A stretch of DNA of 64,000 nucleotides from Capsulimonadaceae bacterium. Its GTDB lineage: Bacteria; Armatimonadota; Armatimonadia; Armatimonadales; Capsulimonadaceae. Both the position numbers and the translations under genes were made by a program. The notes below the pieces were generated by a model. It ran no database searches, had not been told where the DNA came from, and saw only the letters and a list, made by a program, of their open reading frames with translations. Positions 31,584-40,396 of the stretch are shown here, in pieces (position 1 is the stretch's first letter; each line of letters opens with the position of its first letter). The DNA lies in contig JARLGU010000051.1 of assembly GCA_031292625.1 (NCBI GenBank), forward strand, positions 62,001 through 126,000, written 5' to 3'.

Positions 31584-32531
31584 ATGACGATGCCTGAAAG
31601 TCCAACGGCAAGAGTCCTGATTATCGGCGACAACGACGACGTTAGAGCACGTATCGCGGTTTTTCTGATAGGCGCTGGATACGGAGTGCACGTAGCGGCA
31701 ACCGTCCATGAAGGAATCCAGCAACTCGCGGTTCCCCCGGCCCTCATTGTGTTTGCTTGCAACGTAAGCGATGCGGCGGCGTACAGGCGTCTCGGGATGC
31801 TGAAGGCTGACCCTCTGCCCGGCGAGCGTACCGTCATCATTGTTGCCCCCATCGGCAATAATCTCGATGAAAGTGCGAGAGCGAAGGCAGATACCGTTCT
31901 GCCGGCCAACTTCACGGTCACTGAGTTAATCGCCACGGTCCGGAGTCTTCTCGAAGAGCGCGAAGCACAAGAATCCGCGCAACAAGTCGCTTTCGTCCGC
32001 GAACTCCTGCGCGAAGCCACGAACAATCGCTTCAACCTTTGCGGCGAACCTGCCGACCTGCCCGGTGAACTGCCCCAGACGGGCGAAAGGCTAGCCCTGA
32101 CAAGCGCCTCGCTCTGCCGTCTGCGCGAACTCGTGCTTGTCGCAGCAATCCGTGCGCGATTCACGGCTGAACGAGCTCAGGATATTGTTACGGCCACGAG
32201 CGAAGCCGCCATGAACGCGGTCGTACATGCATCCGGCGGGGCGGCCACCGTAAGAACGGACGGCGAGGATACCGTCCAGGTCTGGATCAAGGATCGCGGC
32301 AAGGGGATCCCAATCGAAAACCTGCCTAAAGCCGCGCTCTCGCGCGGCTATACGACTGCCGCAACCCTCGGACATGGGCTCAAGCTCATGCTCCAAACTG
32401 CCGACGTCGTTTGGCTTTATACTGGAACCGCCGGAACCACCTTCGTCTTGGAGCAGAAGCGCACAACGCCTGCCGCAACCTTGCTGCCATCCCCCGTAAA
32501 CGCGTGGAGCGACGTAATCTCCGAAAGCTAA
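31584..32531 (+). CDS. Degenerate receiver fused to an RsbW/RsbT-like HATPase domain
   Basis: A 315-aa cytoplasmic signalling protein. Residues 10-125 have a response-regulator fold (VLIIGDNDDVRARI, with the acidic pair), but the phospho-acceptor Asp is replaced by Ala58 in LIVFACNVSD, so it is probably a pseudo-receiver. Residues about 190-300 are an anti-sigma-type ATPase: N box SEAAMNAVVHA (N211), G1 KDRGKGI, G2 LGHGLKLML. Such HATPase domains phosphorylate anti-sigma antagonists. A SpoIIE-type phosphatase 4 kb away is a possible opponent in partner switching. A second ATG at 31590 could be the start. The MITE copy lies immediately upstream. Confidence 0.82.
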   Translation: MTMPESPTARVLIIGDNDDVRARIAVFLIGAGYGVHVAATVHEGIQQLAVPPALIVFACNVSDAAAYRRLGMLKADPLPGERTVIIVAPIGNNLDESARAKADTVLPANFTVTELIATVRSLLEEREAQESAQQVAFVRELLREATNNRFNLCGEPADLPGELPQTGERLALTSASLCRLRELVLVAAIRARFTAERAQDIVTATSEAAMNAVVHASGGAATVRTDGEDTVQVWIKDRGKGIPIENLPKAALSRGYTTAATLGHGLKLMLQTADVVWLYTGTAGTTFVLEQKRTTPAATLLPSPVNAWSDVISES

Positions 32532-32602
32532 GAATGCGAGTCGCGCGCGAATTCGCATAACGGAAAGCCCGAAAACGACTGTCCACTCAGACGCCAGGCG
32601 GT

Positions 32603-32642
32603 TATAATCAGCATAACAAAGCCTGACGCCGTCCAAACGGCG
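32603..32642 (+). promoter_or_regulatory. -10 element and leader hairpin of the sialidase-like gene
   Basis: TATAAT at 32603-32608 without a good -35, followed by a small stem CGCCGT-CCAA-ACGGCG (32627-32642) directly before the GGAGGAG ribosome site. The stem could modulate translation. Confidence 0.45.
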
Positions 32643-32658
32643 CGGAGGAGACAATTCA

Positions 32659-33993
32659 ATGGCTAACGACCCCAACTTTATTGCCACGGCTGCAGACCTC
32701 AAAGCGCGAATCCCGTCGCAACTTCATATCACGAACCCGGATTATGTCGTGTACGTCCCGTCTGTAGACGATGATTCGGTTAGCGACACCGGCAACGAGC
32801 ACTTTCTCGTTTTCGACGGTCCCGGCGGATCGCTCATGGCAGTGTGGACACAGAGCTCACAGGAGTGCTACTCGCCTGACCTGCCGGCCGACCAGCACAT
32901 CGCGTTCTCGCGCAGCGACGACGAAGGCGTCACGTGGAGCAAGCCGCGCGCGATCGCCGGACCGGCGCGACCGAGCGCCGCTTATATGGCGAGCTGGGGC
33001 TATCCGCTTGTGAGCCGGTCCGGACGAATCTACGTCCTCTATAACCAGCACATCGGCAAGCACGATTCGTTTTATCACCATACGGGCTGGGTCCACGGGA
33101 TCTACAGCGATGATGGAGGCAACAGCTGGTCGGCGCCGCAAAACGTCCCGGTCGCCCGCTCGATCAACGACAACCCGGATCTCAGCTACCCGCCGAACAT
33201 GCTCTGTTGGCAAAAGCCCCTTCGCCTGGGCACGAACAATACATACTTCGCGGGTTTTACCCGCTGGTCAAGCAACGCAGTCCATCCCAATCCTACCAGT
33301 GATTGGCGCTCCCACGATGCCCGGGTGGAGTTCATGCGCTTTGAGAATGTCGACGACAACCCGGAGCCAGGAAACTTGAAGATCAGCTGGTTCGCCGCAA
33401 ACGAGAACGCCCTGAGCGTTCCGTTCCCAGGCCACCCTGAAGCGAGCGCATGCCAGGAGCCGACTGTCGTCAAGCTGCCTGACAGCCGCCTATTTGTCGT
33501 GATGCGCACGGCGGCGGGCAGTCCGTATTGGTCGCAAAGCAGCGATGGCGGCGAAACTTGGACTGCAACCCGGCCCCTGCTGCGCAAAGACGGCGGCGCT
33601 CCGCTGCTGCATCCACTGTCACCCTGCCCGATGTACGATGTGGGCGGCAACGAGGCGGGGAGCGGACGGTACGTTCTATTCATCCACAACCACGACGGAC
33701 ACTACAAGCAGTACGGTCCGGCCGACACAAGCAATCACCGTCGCCCCATCTACCTTACGGCGGGCCATTTCCAGCCCGGAGCCGATCAGCCTATCTGGTT
33801 CGACGAGCCCAAACTCTTCATGGACCATGATGGCGTCACGCTCGGCATGGTTGGGTCGCCAGGCCGCACAGACCTTGCGCTTTACGCAAGCTTCACGGTC
33901 CGCAAAGGCAAACCGGTGCTTTGGTATCCTGAGCGCAAGTTCTTCCTGCTTGGGCGGATCATTGGGGAAGAGTGGATGTATGAGTGTGAATAA
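32659..33993 (+). CDS. BNR/sialidase-fold protein, C terminus rewritten by a MITE
   Basis: A 444-aa six-bladed beta-propeller of the exo-sialidase/BNR superfamily. Asp-box repeats: SRSDDEGVTWSKP, YSDDGGNSWSAP and SSDGGETWTA. No signal peptide is visible, so it is cytoplasmic or exported atypically; the hydrolytic substrate, if any, is unknown. The last residues, MYECE and the stop, lie inside a MITE (from 33981). Removing the element and one TA restores a frame ending MYENASLD then TGA (34255-34257), so the original tail was probably replaced by two residues. GGAGGAG precedes the ATG. Confidence 0.82.
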   Translation: MANDPNFIATAADLKARIPSQLHITNPDYVVYVPSVDDDSVSDTGNEHFLVFDGPGGSLMAVWTQSSQECYSPDLPADQHIAFSRSDDEGVTWSKPRAIAGPARPSAAYMASWGYPLVSRSGRIYVLYNQHIGKHDSFYHHTGWVHGIYSDDGGNSWSAPQNVPVARSINDNPDLSYPPNMLCWQKPLRLGTNNTYFAGFTRWSSNAVHPNPTSDWRSHDARVEFMRFENVDDNPEPGNLKISWFAANENALSVPFPGHPEASACQEPTVVKLPDSRLFVVMRTAAGSPYWSQSSDGGETWTATRPLLRKDGGAPLLHPLSPCPMYDVGGNEAGSGRYVLFIHNHDGHYKQYGPADTSNHRRPIYLTAGHFQPGADQPIWFDEPKLFMDHDGVTLGMVGSPGRTDLALYASFTVRKGKPVLWYPERKFFLLGRIIGEEWMYECE

Positions 33994-34233
33994 ACTGGCG
34001 TATTGCGAGAAAGATTCAGGACGGCTCGTGCTGCCGGGGCATTCTTTCACTCGCGCCTCGTTCACGGCGGCGATTTACGTTGCCTCGTCGACACGCGTAC
34101 GGCCTTTTGTCGCCAGCGTCCGATCCCAGCGCACATAGTGAAGCAGTGAAAGCGCTGTGACGGCCCTTTTTCAAAATCGGCCCCGGCGGCCGTGGGGCCG
34201 TCTTACGAGACCTTTCGATTCTTACACACGCTT
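33981..34233 (+). mobile_element. MITE-like dispersed element, copy 4, inserted in the sialidase gene tail
   Basis: A 253-bp copy. TA at 33979-33980 and 34234-34235; the flanks share TATGAG. Ends TGAGTGTGAATAA and, inward from the right, AAGCGTGTGTAAG. The left end supplies GAG TGT GAA TAA to the sialidase reading frame. The body matches copies 1 and 3 over almost its full length, and a foldback element lies 41 bp beyond its right end. Confidence 0.8.
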
Positions 34234-34274
34234 TATGAGAACGCGTCACTTGATTGAATCGAGAGAGACATAAT

Positions 34275-34480
34275 GGGACCTTCGCTTACTGTGCGTTAAG
34301 CGAGTGGTTATGCTAAATTGGTCAGGACTTAGGAACGCTCCGTGGCGGCTGGGCCATTTTTCAAGCGCTTCGCGTGCGGCTTGCCAACAGGCTGCGTGTT
34401 GAGCGGATAAAGAAAAAATGGCCAGCCCGGCCATGGAGGGCATCTTAATCCTCATCTTCTCTTCTTAAGCGAAAGACCTA
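34275..34480. repeat. Foldback element, copy B
   Basis: About 205 bp. Left end GGACCTTCGCTTA and right end (reverse complement) AGGTCTTTCGCTTAA match, and pairing continues inward: AGGACTTAGGAACGCTC against GAGGATTAAGATGCCCTC, GGCCATTTTTC on both arms. Core ATGGCCAGCCCGGCCAT recurs as in copy A. Non-coding. The whole unit can fold into one long cruciform-like hairpin. Confidence 0.68.
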
Positions 34481-34797
34481 CATAAGACGGCGCGAAGGCC
34501 ATTCCTCGATCGTGCGCCTGTCTTTGACGATGTGGAGTGGTTTCGCCGCAACGCTCATAAACAAATGCGAATGCGAAGGCTGCACCGGGATGGAAAGATA
34601 AAGATCGAACGCTATCTTATTGCCTCGCCAGCGGTTTTGCGTGTGCGCCTTACTCGAGAATTGCGTCATTGTCTCATCGCTCTCCAGCTACGGATGTTTT
34701 TGGAGTATACTGACCGCATATCCGCGATTCCCCGACGAATTGGCCGCGTGGCTTGAACGACTGGCCTTGACGCGGCTGTCAATGAAGGAGCGACACG
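34481..34797. other. Intergenic region upstream of the repeat-domain membrane protein
   Basis: About 317 bp with no supported gene. TATACT near 34706 could be a -10 for the gene at 34798, with no clear -35. Short open frames here have no ribosome site. Confidence 0.4.
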
Positions 34798-35649
34798 ATG
34801 ACCGAGCTTGAAGATCTCCAATCCCGCCTGCGACGCCTGGAGACACAATTGACGGAAATGGACCGCGAGCAATCGCGGCTGGTGTGGCGAATGAGAGTCG
34901 GCGTTGCCGTTGCATTTGGCCTTGCGGCGTTCGCGATTACGGCGTCGTGCGTACGAAGCGCCGATACGCCAGGGGTCGTGACGGCGCGGTCGCTCAATAT
35001 AGTGGACGACAAGGGGCGTCCGATGGTGACGCTCTCATCCAACGATCAGGGTGGGACGTTGTCGATTAATGCGACCAACGGGCAGATCCGCGTCCGGCAG
35101 GCCCTTGGGAAGCTGGGTCAGGGCGAGCTTGTCATGACCGGCAAAAACGATACCAAGCTGATTACTCTTTCGGCCGATGATGACGGCGGGCTTGTGCGCG
35201 TCGGCGGCAACGACGGCGAGACGCGCGTGCTGGTCGCCTGTCAGACGAACGAACCGAACGCGGGCCTGATCAATATTCGCGATGGGCACGGCAAGGAAAG
35301 AGTCAACATTGGCTCCGATATCAACGGCGGTCAGATCACAGTTGGCAATGATGGCGAGACCATCATGAGCCGCGTGGGGTCCGATAAGCGAGGCGGCTTC
35401 TATTACTCCTACGGTCTCGACCACAAGGCGCATATCGTCATGGCCACGGGTGAAGGCAATGTCGGGCTGCTCAATACGCGCGACGGCAACGGCAATAACC
35501 GCGTCATCCTTGGCTACGACAACCAGGGCGGACAGGTGATTGTCAACGGCGCAGACAGCAAACCGCGTGCAGGGCTTCTCGTCGGCGACAATGGCGCGGG
35601 GGTCGTGGCGACCTACGACAAGAACGGCAATCTTCCCGCGGCGCACTGA
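34798..35649 (+). CDS. Membrane-anchored protein with beta-repeat ectodomain, unknown function
   Basis: A 283-aa protein: coiled coil at residues 1-30 (LEDLQSRLRRLETQLTEMDR), one membrane helix at about 34-52 (VGVAVAFGLAAFAITASCV), then about 220 residues of repeats of 20-30 aa with the pattern GR/KxxVxL..DxxGGxxxV (for example GRPMVTLSSNDQGGTLSI, KERVNIGSDINGGQITVG, NRVILGYDNQGGQVIVNG). The repeats should form a beta-solenoid outside the membrane. AAGGAG lies 8 nt before the ATG. I recognise the architecture but no named family. Confidence 0.75.
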   Translation: MTELEDLQSRLRRLETQLTEMDREQSRLVWRMRVGVAVAFGLAAFAITASCVRSADTPGVVTARSLNIVDDKGRPMVTLSSNDQGGTLSINATNGQIRVRQALGKLGQGELVMTGKNDTKLITLSADDDGGLVRVGGNDGETRVLVACQTNEPNAGLINIRDGHGKERVNIGSDINGGQITVGNDGETIMSRVGSDKRGGFYYSYGLDHKAHIVMATGEGNVGLLNTRDGNGNNRVILGYDNQGGQVIVNGADSKPRAGLLVGDNGAGVVATYDKNGNLPAAH

Positions 35650-35745
35650 GCCTGCGGGGCCGGCCGTCTTGCGACTTTTGGGTGAGAGGCGTGCTGCAGA
35701 GGCTGCCCTCACCCGGTCCCAAATCCGATCCGCCGCTCGCGGCAG

Positions 35746-37524
35746 CTATTCGATGCGCGCAAGCACGAGGCAGGTGTCGTCGTGGAGTTGACCGCCGACG
35801 AAGCTGCGCGTGTTGTTCATGATCGTCTCCGCCATTTCGGAGAGCCGGGTTCGCCGGCTTGCCATCTTCGCCAGCAGCATCAACCCGTCGTAGCCCAGCA
35901 CCGTGGTGCCGTTGCGGGCTTCGGTCATCCCGTCTGTCACGAGCAGCATCGTGTCGCCGGAGGCCATGGTTTCCTCCACCAGTTCGTATTTCTCGTCATC
36001 GAATAGGCCGATCGGTTTGCCGCCGAGTTCGACCGTATCTATCTTGCCGTTTGTGCGCAGGATCATTGCGGGTTCCATGCCGGCATTTGAAATCTTGACG
36101 GCGCCGCGGGCTGGTTCAATGACCGCGATGCTCATGGCGACGAACACGGTTGGATCACGGTCCAGCATGACGTGAGAGCGCAACGCGTACCGATTGAGCC
36201 GTTCGAGCGCCGTTGCCGGATTTTCGTCCTCGCTGAGAAAGGCTCTTGTCGCGAACTTGACCTCCGCCGTGTATTGAGCGGCCGCCAGCCCCTTCCCCGA
36301 AACATCGCCGACAAGGAGCGCGACGAGCCCTTTTCGGAGCTCGAAGACATCGTAAAAGTCGCCTCCGACAAGCGCTTCGTCCCACGCCGCCTGATAGATT
36401 GGGGCGACCGAAAGGCCGTCGAATTGTTTGTCGCGAATATCGACCAGCATCGAACGTTGCAGGGCTTCCGCGATTTTGTGTTCGCGTTCGTAAGCTTCGC
36501 GAAGCTGCCGCTGCGCCCGTTGGTGCTCGGTGATATCGGTTCCGACTTCCATAAAAGCCGCTGGTTCGCCGATCGCGTTGCGATAGAGGTACATTCGGTT
36601 GGCGCAAACCACGCGGGTGCCGTCGCGGCGGAAGTTGACGATCTCTCCCGCCCAGCGTCCGTCGCGCCGGACTGCCTCAAGCAGACGGTCGCGAGATAGG
36701 GGGATTTCCGTTCTGAGCAGCAGGTGGATCGCCTGGCCGATTGCCTCGTCTCGCTTCCAGCCGTACGTCTTTTCGGCCGCGCGGTTCCAGTAGACGATCA
36801 GGCCGCTTAAGGACGTCACGATGATGGTTTCGTCCGTCAGGTCGAGGAAGGTTGCGAGCGCGTCGCAACGCGACATCAGCATCGACGGGTCTAACTCGTC
36901 CGGGATGCGCGCGTCCTCCGCCGCGGGACGAATTCCGTCCAACCGTTCGTCCCTGTTGAGAGCGGCTCCGATAATTCCGGCGATCGATTCGACATCCGCG
37001 AGGTCTTCGTTTGTGAACGGAGTTGTATCGGCAGCGCGGATGAGGGTGATAACTCCCCGGCAGACATTGTCCCGGATCAGGGGGGTACAGATAAATGACC
37101 GAGCCCCCAGAAGCTTGAGTCGCTTTAAGTGCTCCGGGCAGGTCGCGATCGATTTGAGATCGGCGTCGGTGACCCGGTCGAACATAATGGACGCGCCGGT
37201 CCGGTGGATCTGCGCGGGGCCCGCGGGATCTTCGGAGTAGATGGGAAAGAGGCGAGCATTTTCCGCGGCGATTTCCGCCAGGATGGAACTCGGCGTTGCG
37301 ACGACGACCCTGCGCCACTCTCCGTCCGGCTGGATCAGATCAAAGGCGCAGAAATCGGCCATTGCCGTCGTTAGCAACCGGGCGACTTTCGTGAGCCCTG
37401 CGATCGAATCGTCGGAATCGTCAAGAAGACGTTTGACGGCTGTCCCAATGTCCTCATGCGTTGCCGATGGTTCGGCAGCGTCCGCAGCTAAATAATCGGT
37501 ACTGTATCTGTGCGCGCTATCCAT
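35746..37524 (-). CDS. GAF-PAS-SpoIIE (PP2C) serine phosphatase
   Basis: A 592-aa signalling phosphatase. Residues about 40-195 are a GAF domain (LTKVARLLTTAMADFCAFDL, FICTPLIRDNVCRGVITLIR). Residues 220-340 are a PAS domain (TIIVTSLSGLIVYWNRAAEK, YGWKRDEAIGQ, FMEVGTDITEHQRAQ). Residues 365-592 are a PP2C-type RsbU/SpoIIE domain (VGGDFYDVFELRKG, LLVGDVSGKGLAAAQYTAEV with metal Asp, MLLVTDGMTEARN, HDDTCLVLARI). It would dephosphorylate an anti-sigma antagonist. Start at 37524 is supported by GAGGG 7 nt upstream. It has its own promoter and follows the kinase gene on the same strand. Confidence 0.9.
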   Translation of the reverse strand: MDSAHRYSTDYLAADAAEPSATHEDIGTAVKRLLDDSDDSIAGLTKVARLLTTAMADFCAFDLIQPDGEWRRVVVATPSSILAEIAAENARLFPIYSEDPAGPAQIHRTGASIMFDRVTDADLKSIATCPEHLKRLKLLGARSFICTPLIRDNVCRGVITLIRAADTTPFTNEDLADVESIAGIIGAALNRDERLDGIRPAAEDARIPDELDPSMLMSRCDALATFLDLTDETIIVTSLSGLIVYWNRAAEKTYGWKRDEAIGQAIHLLLRTEIPLSRDRLLEAVRRDGRWAGEIVNFRRDGTRVVCANRMYLYRNAIGEPAAFMEVGTDITEHQRAQRQLREAYEREHKIAEALQRSMLVDIRDKQFDGLSVAPIYQAAWDEALVGGDFYDVFELRKGLVALLVGDVSGKGLAAAQYTAEVKFATRAFLSEDENPATALERLNRYALRSHVMLDRDPTVFVAMSIAVIEPARGAVKISNAGMEPAMILRTNGKIDTVELGGKPIGLFDDEKYELVEETMASGDTMLLVTDGMTEARNGTTVLGYDGLMLLAKMASRRTRLSEMAETIMNNTRSFVGGQLHDDTCLVLARIE

Positions 37525-37660
37525 CCTACTACCCTCGCGCGTACGGTTCATTTGAACCCTGTGCGTTTCCGAAGTCTTTACCGGTATATCTCGCGCCAGT
37601 CAGCGTTGCCTTGCGCGTCCGTGACCAAAAGCGCCTGTAGGGCCTGTAGGGCCACGTGGA

Positions 37661-37689
37661 ATTATAGCAGGAAATGCTCAGACGTACAA
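37661..37689 (-). promoter_or_regulatory. Promoter of the SpoIIE-type phosphatase gene
   Basis: On the minus strand TTGTAC (37689-37684), 17-nt spacer, TATAAT (37666-37661), about 135 nt before the chosen start. Independent expression from the upstream kinase gene is implied. The -35 lies close to the kinase gene's 3' end at 37703. Confidence 0.65.
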
Positions 37690-37702
37690 TCACTTGTAAT
37701 CG

Positions 37703-40396
37703 TTATTTTTCGGAATTGTGCGTGGATTTTTTCACAGGCTCAGTGATGAGCTTGCTTGCATCGGGAGGTTCTTCGCCGAGCTGCCGGGCGCGAATTGCAA
37801 GTGCGAGAACCGCAAAATCCCTTGCGCCGCCTCGAACCGTGTGGTTGCTGTACTCGGTTGTGACGGTAAATTCGGATGCGCCGATGTCGAATCCGACCGG
37901 AACCGAGTAGCCTTTTCGATAGACCGCGACTATTCGGGACTGGTAGCTGTCTTCGATGACAATCTTCTCAATTTCATCGAGCGAATGCTGCCATGTGTCT
38001 ACTTTGCTTGCGAAGATCATTCGCTGGTTTGTTAGGAAGAGCACGCCGCTTGTTTCGAATGTCCAGGTTCGATCGCCGCTGACACTCGTTCGTTGATTAC
38101 GCTTAGCGGGACTTTCCCAGTAAACGATTTCGCCTTCCAGCAGGAAGATACTGGTATCCTTGAGAAGAATCGGCACGTGGCCGGCCACAAAGGCGGCGTG
38201 GATGAGTTGGTCCAGTTCCTCGCGGAGCTCACCCTGGTAGCGCGCTTCCTCTTTGAAGTAGTGTTCTTGTTCCTCTTGCTTCTTAATATGAAGCTTCGTC
38301 AATTCATCGCGCAGGGCGGCTTCTTCCGAGCGAGTCGGCATGCCGAGCGCAATGCGGTGCCATCCTTCTCTCGAATGGCTTTCGCCTTCCCGTCCGGCCA
38401 GCGCCGCTGATCCTGCAAAGACCAACTTGAGCAGCTTCTCGTTTTGATCGAATTCAGTGCGGCAATTCGAACAAAGGTAGCCTGGCGTCGGGCTCCTCTT
38501 ACCGGCGTCGACGAGAAACCAGTTGCGGAAGGGAACCGGCTTATTGAGAATACGCTGGCTCCAAGGGTATTCCTGTGCGTTGACCTTAACCGCTTTGATC
38601 TCTTGCGTCTCCGGCGTCATCTCGAACTCGCTCCGGCATCCGGGGCAGGTTGCGTTGGGAGTTCGCGGCGATAAGCCGGCCGCTAGATTGGCCCACACGA
38701 GCCGCGGAAGCGCTTGGCGCGCGGCTTTTGCGGCGACGCCATGAGGATCCTCGCTGTACCAGCCAATCGCAAGCGCATGTTTGTCCGGGATGACATCGAG
38801 CTGCGCGTGGCAGTCTTCGCACTCAAGGTATTCTTGCGCGCGCCCTGAAATCTGCTGCCATTCGGGAAGCGTGAGCGCGTCGTCGTGGTGTTTTCGTCCG
38901 GCGCCGAACCGGTCGGCGCCAATCTTATCAAGCCGCAGTTTGCCGCCCAAAACAACCTTGAGCTCCGTCTGACAGTGCTGGCAGACGTGCACTTCCATCA
39001 TGGCGAAGCCGAAGCGCTTGCGCTGCTCCGATTTCATCGGAGCGCTGCGGCAGATCGGGCAGAACACGCTCGCGGGATCGAGTTGATGACGCGTTAGGCG
39101 GCCCTCGCGGCAGATCGGGCAGTGGGTAAGGCTGGTGTCGCGAATCACCATCTCGGTCTTGCGGCAAATCGGACAGTTCTTCGTGGGCGTGTCGCCCCTG
39201 AGCTCCTTGACGGTTGGTTGCGCGCATCCCGGGCACACCGGGAACGCCGGCACGGCGATCGACGTGATCGCGGATAATTGCGTCGCAATTTGGTCGATGC
39301 GCTGGTCGTGCGCGCCGCGCGGCGCCGCGGGAGTTCCCGCCGACAGTTCATCCAGGATTTGTTCGATGCGCTGCTTGTATGGATTGTCGTCCGATCCGGT
39401 CGCATCGAGCGCGTGCGTGGCTCTCCGCCGGCCTTTGGGACCCTCGATCTGCCCTTCAAGCGCACCAAGGAACTCGTCGATCGTCTGAGGACGCTGCGTC
39501 GAATCGGATTGCATCGCCCACATAACGGCGTCGCTGACGACGACGCTGACATCGCCGTTTAGCTGACGCGGCGGCACAAGAATCGCGCCGTTCGCCTGAT
39601 CGGTCGCGGCAATTGGCTGCTGGCCGGTGAGCATATGGTACACGGTGGCGCCGAGCGAATAGATATCGCTGTAGGGGCCGACTTTCCCGGAGCGCGTATA
39701 TTGTTCAAGCGGCGCGTAACCAGGCGTCAGCATCGTGGTCATCTGCTTTGCCGAGTCAACTGCGAACTCGCGCGCCGTGCCGAAGTCGATTAAGGTGACG
39801 CGTCCGTCGTCGGCGACGAGAACGTTGCCCGGTTTGATATCGCGGTGCAAGATGTTGGAATCGTGTAAATGGCGCAGCGCATCGGCGAGCTGCGTCGTGT
39901 AGTCGACCGCTTCGGGCTCCGGGATCGTCGTGAATTCGCGGATGAGCTGCTGGATGGTGCGCCCCTTAACGTACTCCATCACCATGTACGCCGTGTTGTT
40001 TTGCTCGAACGACGTGTAGACATGGACGATGTTGGGATGGTGAAACTGTGCGAGCACCCGCGCTTCGTTAAGGAACTTGTCCTTCGCGATGGCCAGTTTT
40101 TGCGCGGGCCACGACGGACCGGGCACCAGGGATTCGTTGTCCCGCTGGCAGCCGCTGGGGAAAAGCTCTTTGATCGCCACCGAACGCCGAAGATGAACGT
40201 CGCTGCCGAGGTACGTGACGCCGAATCCGCCCTTGCCGAGAAGGCGGCCGATCGTAAACTGCCCATCCTTGAGCGATGCTCCGACCGGCAGAGCGTACGA
40301 TGTCTTATCTTTCTTCTCGGGTACTACGGGAGCCCCGCAGCCGCGACAGACGGTTTCGTTGGGGCTGACATCGCTTTCGCAGATCGGGCAAATCAT
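37703..40396 (-). CDS. Ser/Thr protein kinase with ten CxxC knuckles and a C-terminal PH-like domain
   Basis: An 897-aa cytoplasmic protein. Residues 1-22: zinc ribbon CPIC/CRGC. Residues 47-315: Hanks-type kinase with GKGGFGVTYLG loop, Lys76 in VAIKE, HRD at 184-186 (ILHRDIKPGNVL), DFG at 204-206 and TPGYAPLEQY, all intact, so active. Residues 388-645 hold eight more CxxC pairs (388/391, 408/411, 426/429, 446/449, 472/475, 526/529, 584/587, 642/645). A coiled coil follows (about 690-730, KKQEEQEHYFKEEARYQGEL), then a PH/GRAM-like domain at 735-865 (VLFLTNQRMIFASK). No membrane helix. Substrates unknown; the neighbouring SpoIIE phosphatase could oppose it. Confidence 0.88.
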   Translation of the reverse strand: MICPICESDVSPNETVCRGCGAPVVPEKKDKTSYALPVGASLKDGQFTIGRLLGKGGFGVTYLGSDVHLRRSVAIKELFPSGCQRDNESLVPGPSWPAQKLAIAKDKFLNEARVLAQFHHPNIVHVYTSFEQNNTAYMVMEYVKGRTIQQLIREFTTIPEPEAVDYTTQLADALRHLHDSNILHRDIKPGNVLVADDGRVTLIDFGTAREFAVDSAKQMTTMLTPGYAPLEQYTRSGKVGPYSDIYSLGATVYHMLTGQQPIAATDQANGAILVPPRQLNGDVSVVVSDAVMWAMQSDSTQRPQTIDEFLGALEGQIEGPKGRRRATHALDATGSDDNPYKQRIEQILDELSAGTPAAPRGAHDQRIDQIATQLSAITSIAVPAFPVCPGCAQPTVKELRGDTPTKNCPICRKTEMVIRDTSLTHCPICREGRLTRHQLDPASVFCPICRSAPMKSEQRKRFGFAMMEVHVCQHCQTELKVVLGGKLRLDKIGADRFGAGRKHHDDALTLPEWQQISGRAQEYLECEDCHAQLDVIPDKHALAIGWYSEDPHGVAAKAARQALPRLVWANLAAGLSPRTPNATCPGCRSEFEMTPETQEIKAVKVNAQEYPWSQRILNKPVPFRNWFLVDAGKRSPTPGYLCSNCRTEFDQNEKLLKLVFAGSAALAGREGESHSREGWHRIALGMPTRSEEAALRDELTKLHIKKQEEQEHYFKEEARYQGELREELDQLIHAAFVAGHVPILLKDTSIFLLEGEIVYWESPAKRNQRTSVSGDRTWTFETSGVLFLTNQRMIFASKVDTWQHSLDEIEKIVIEDSYQSRIVAVYRKGYSVPVGFDIGASEFTVTTEYSNHTVRGGARDFAVLALAIRARQLGEEPPDASKLITEPVKKSTHNSEK

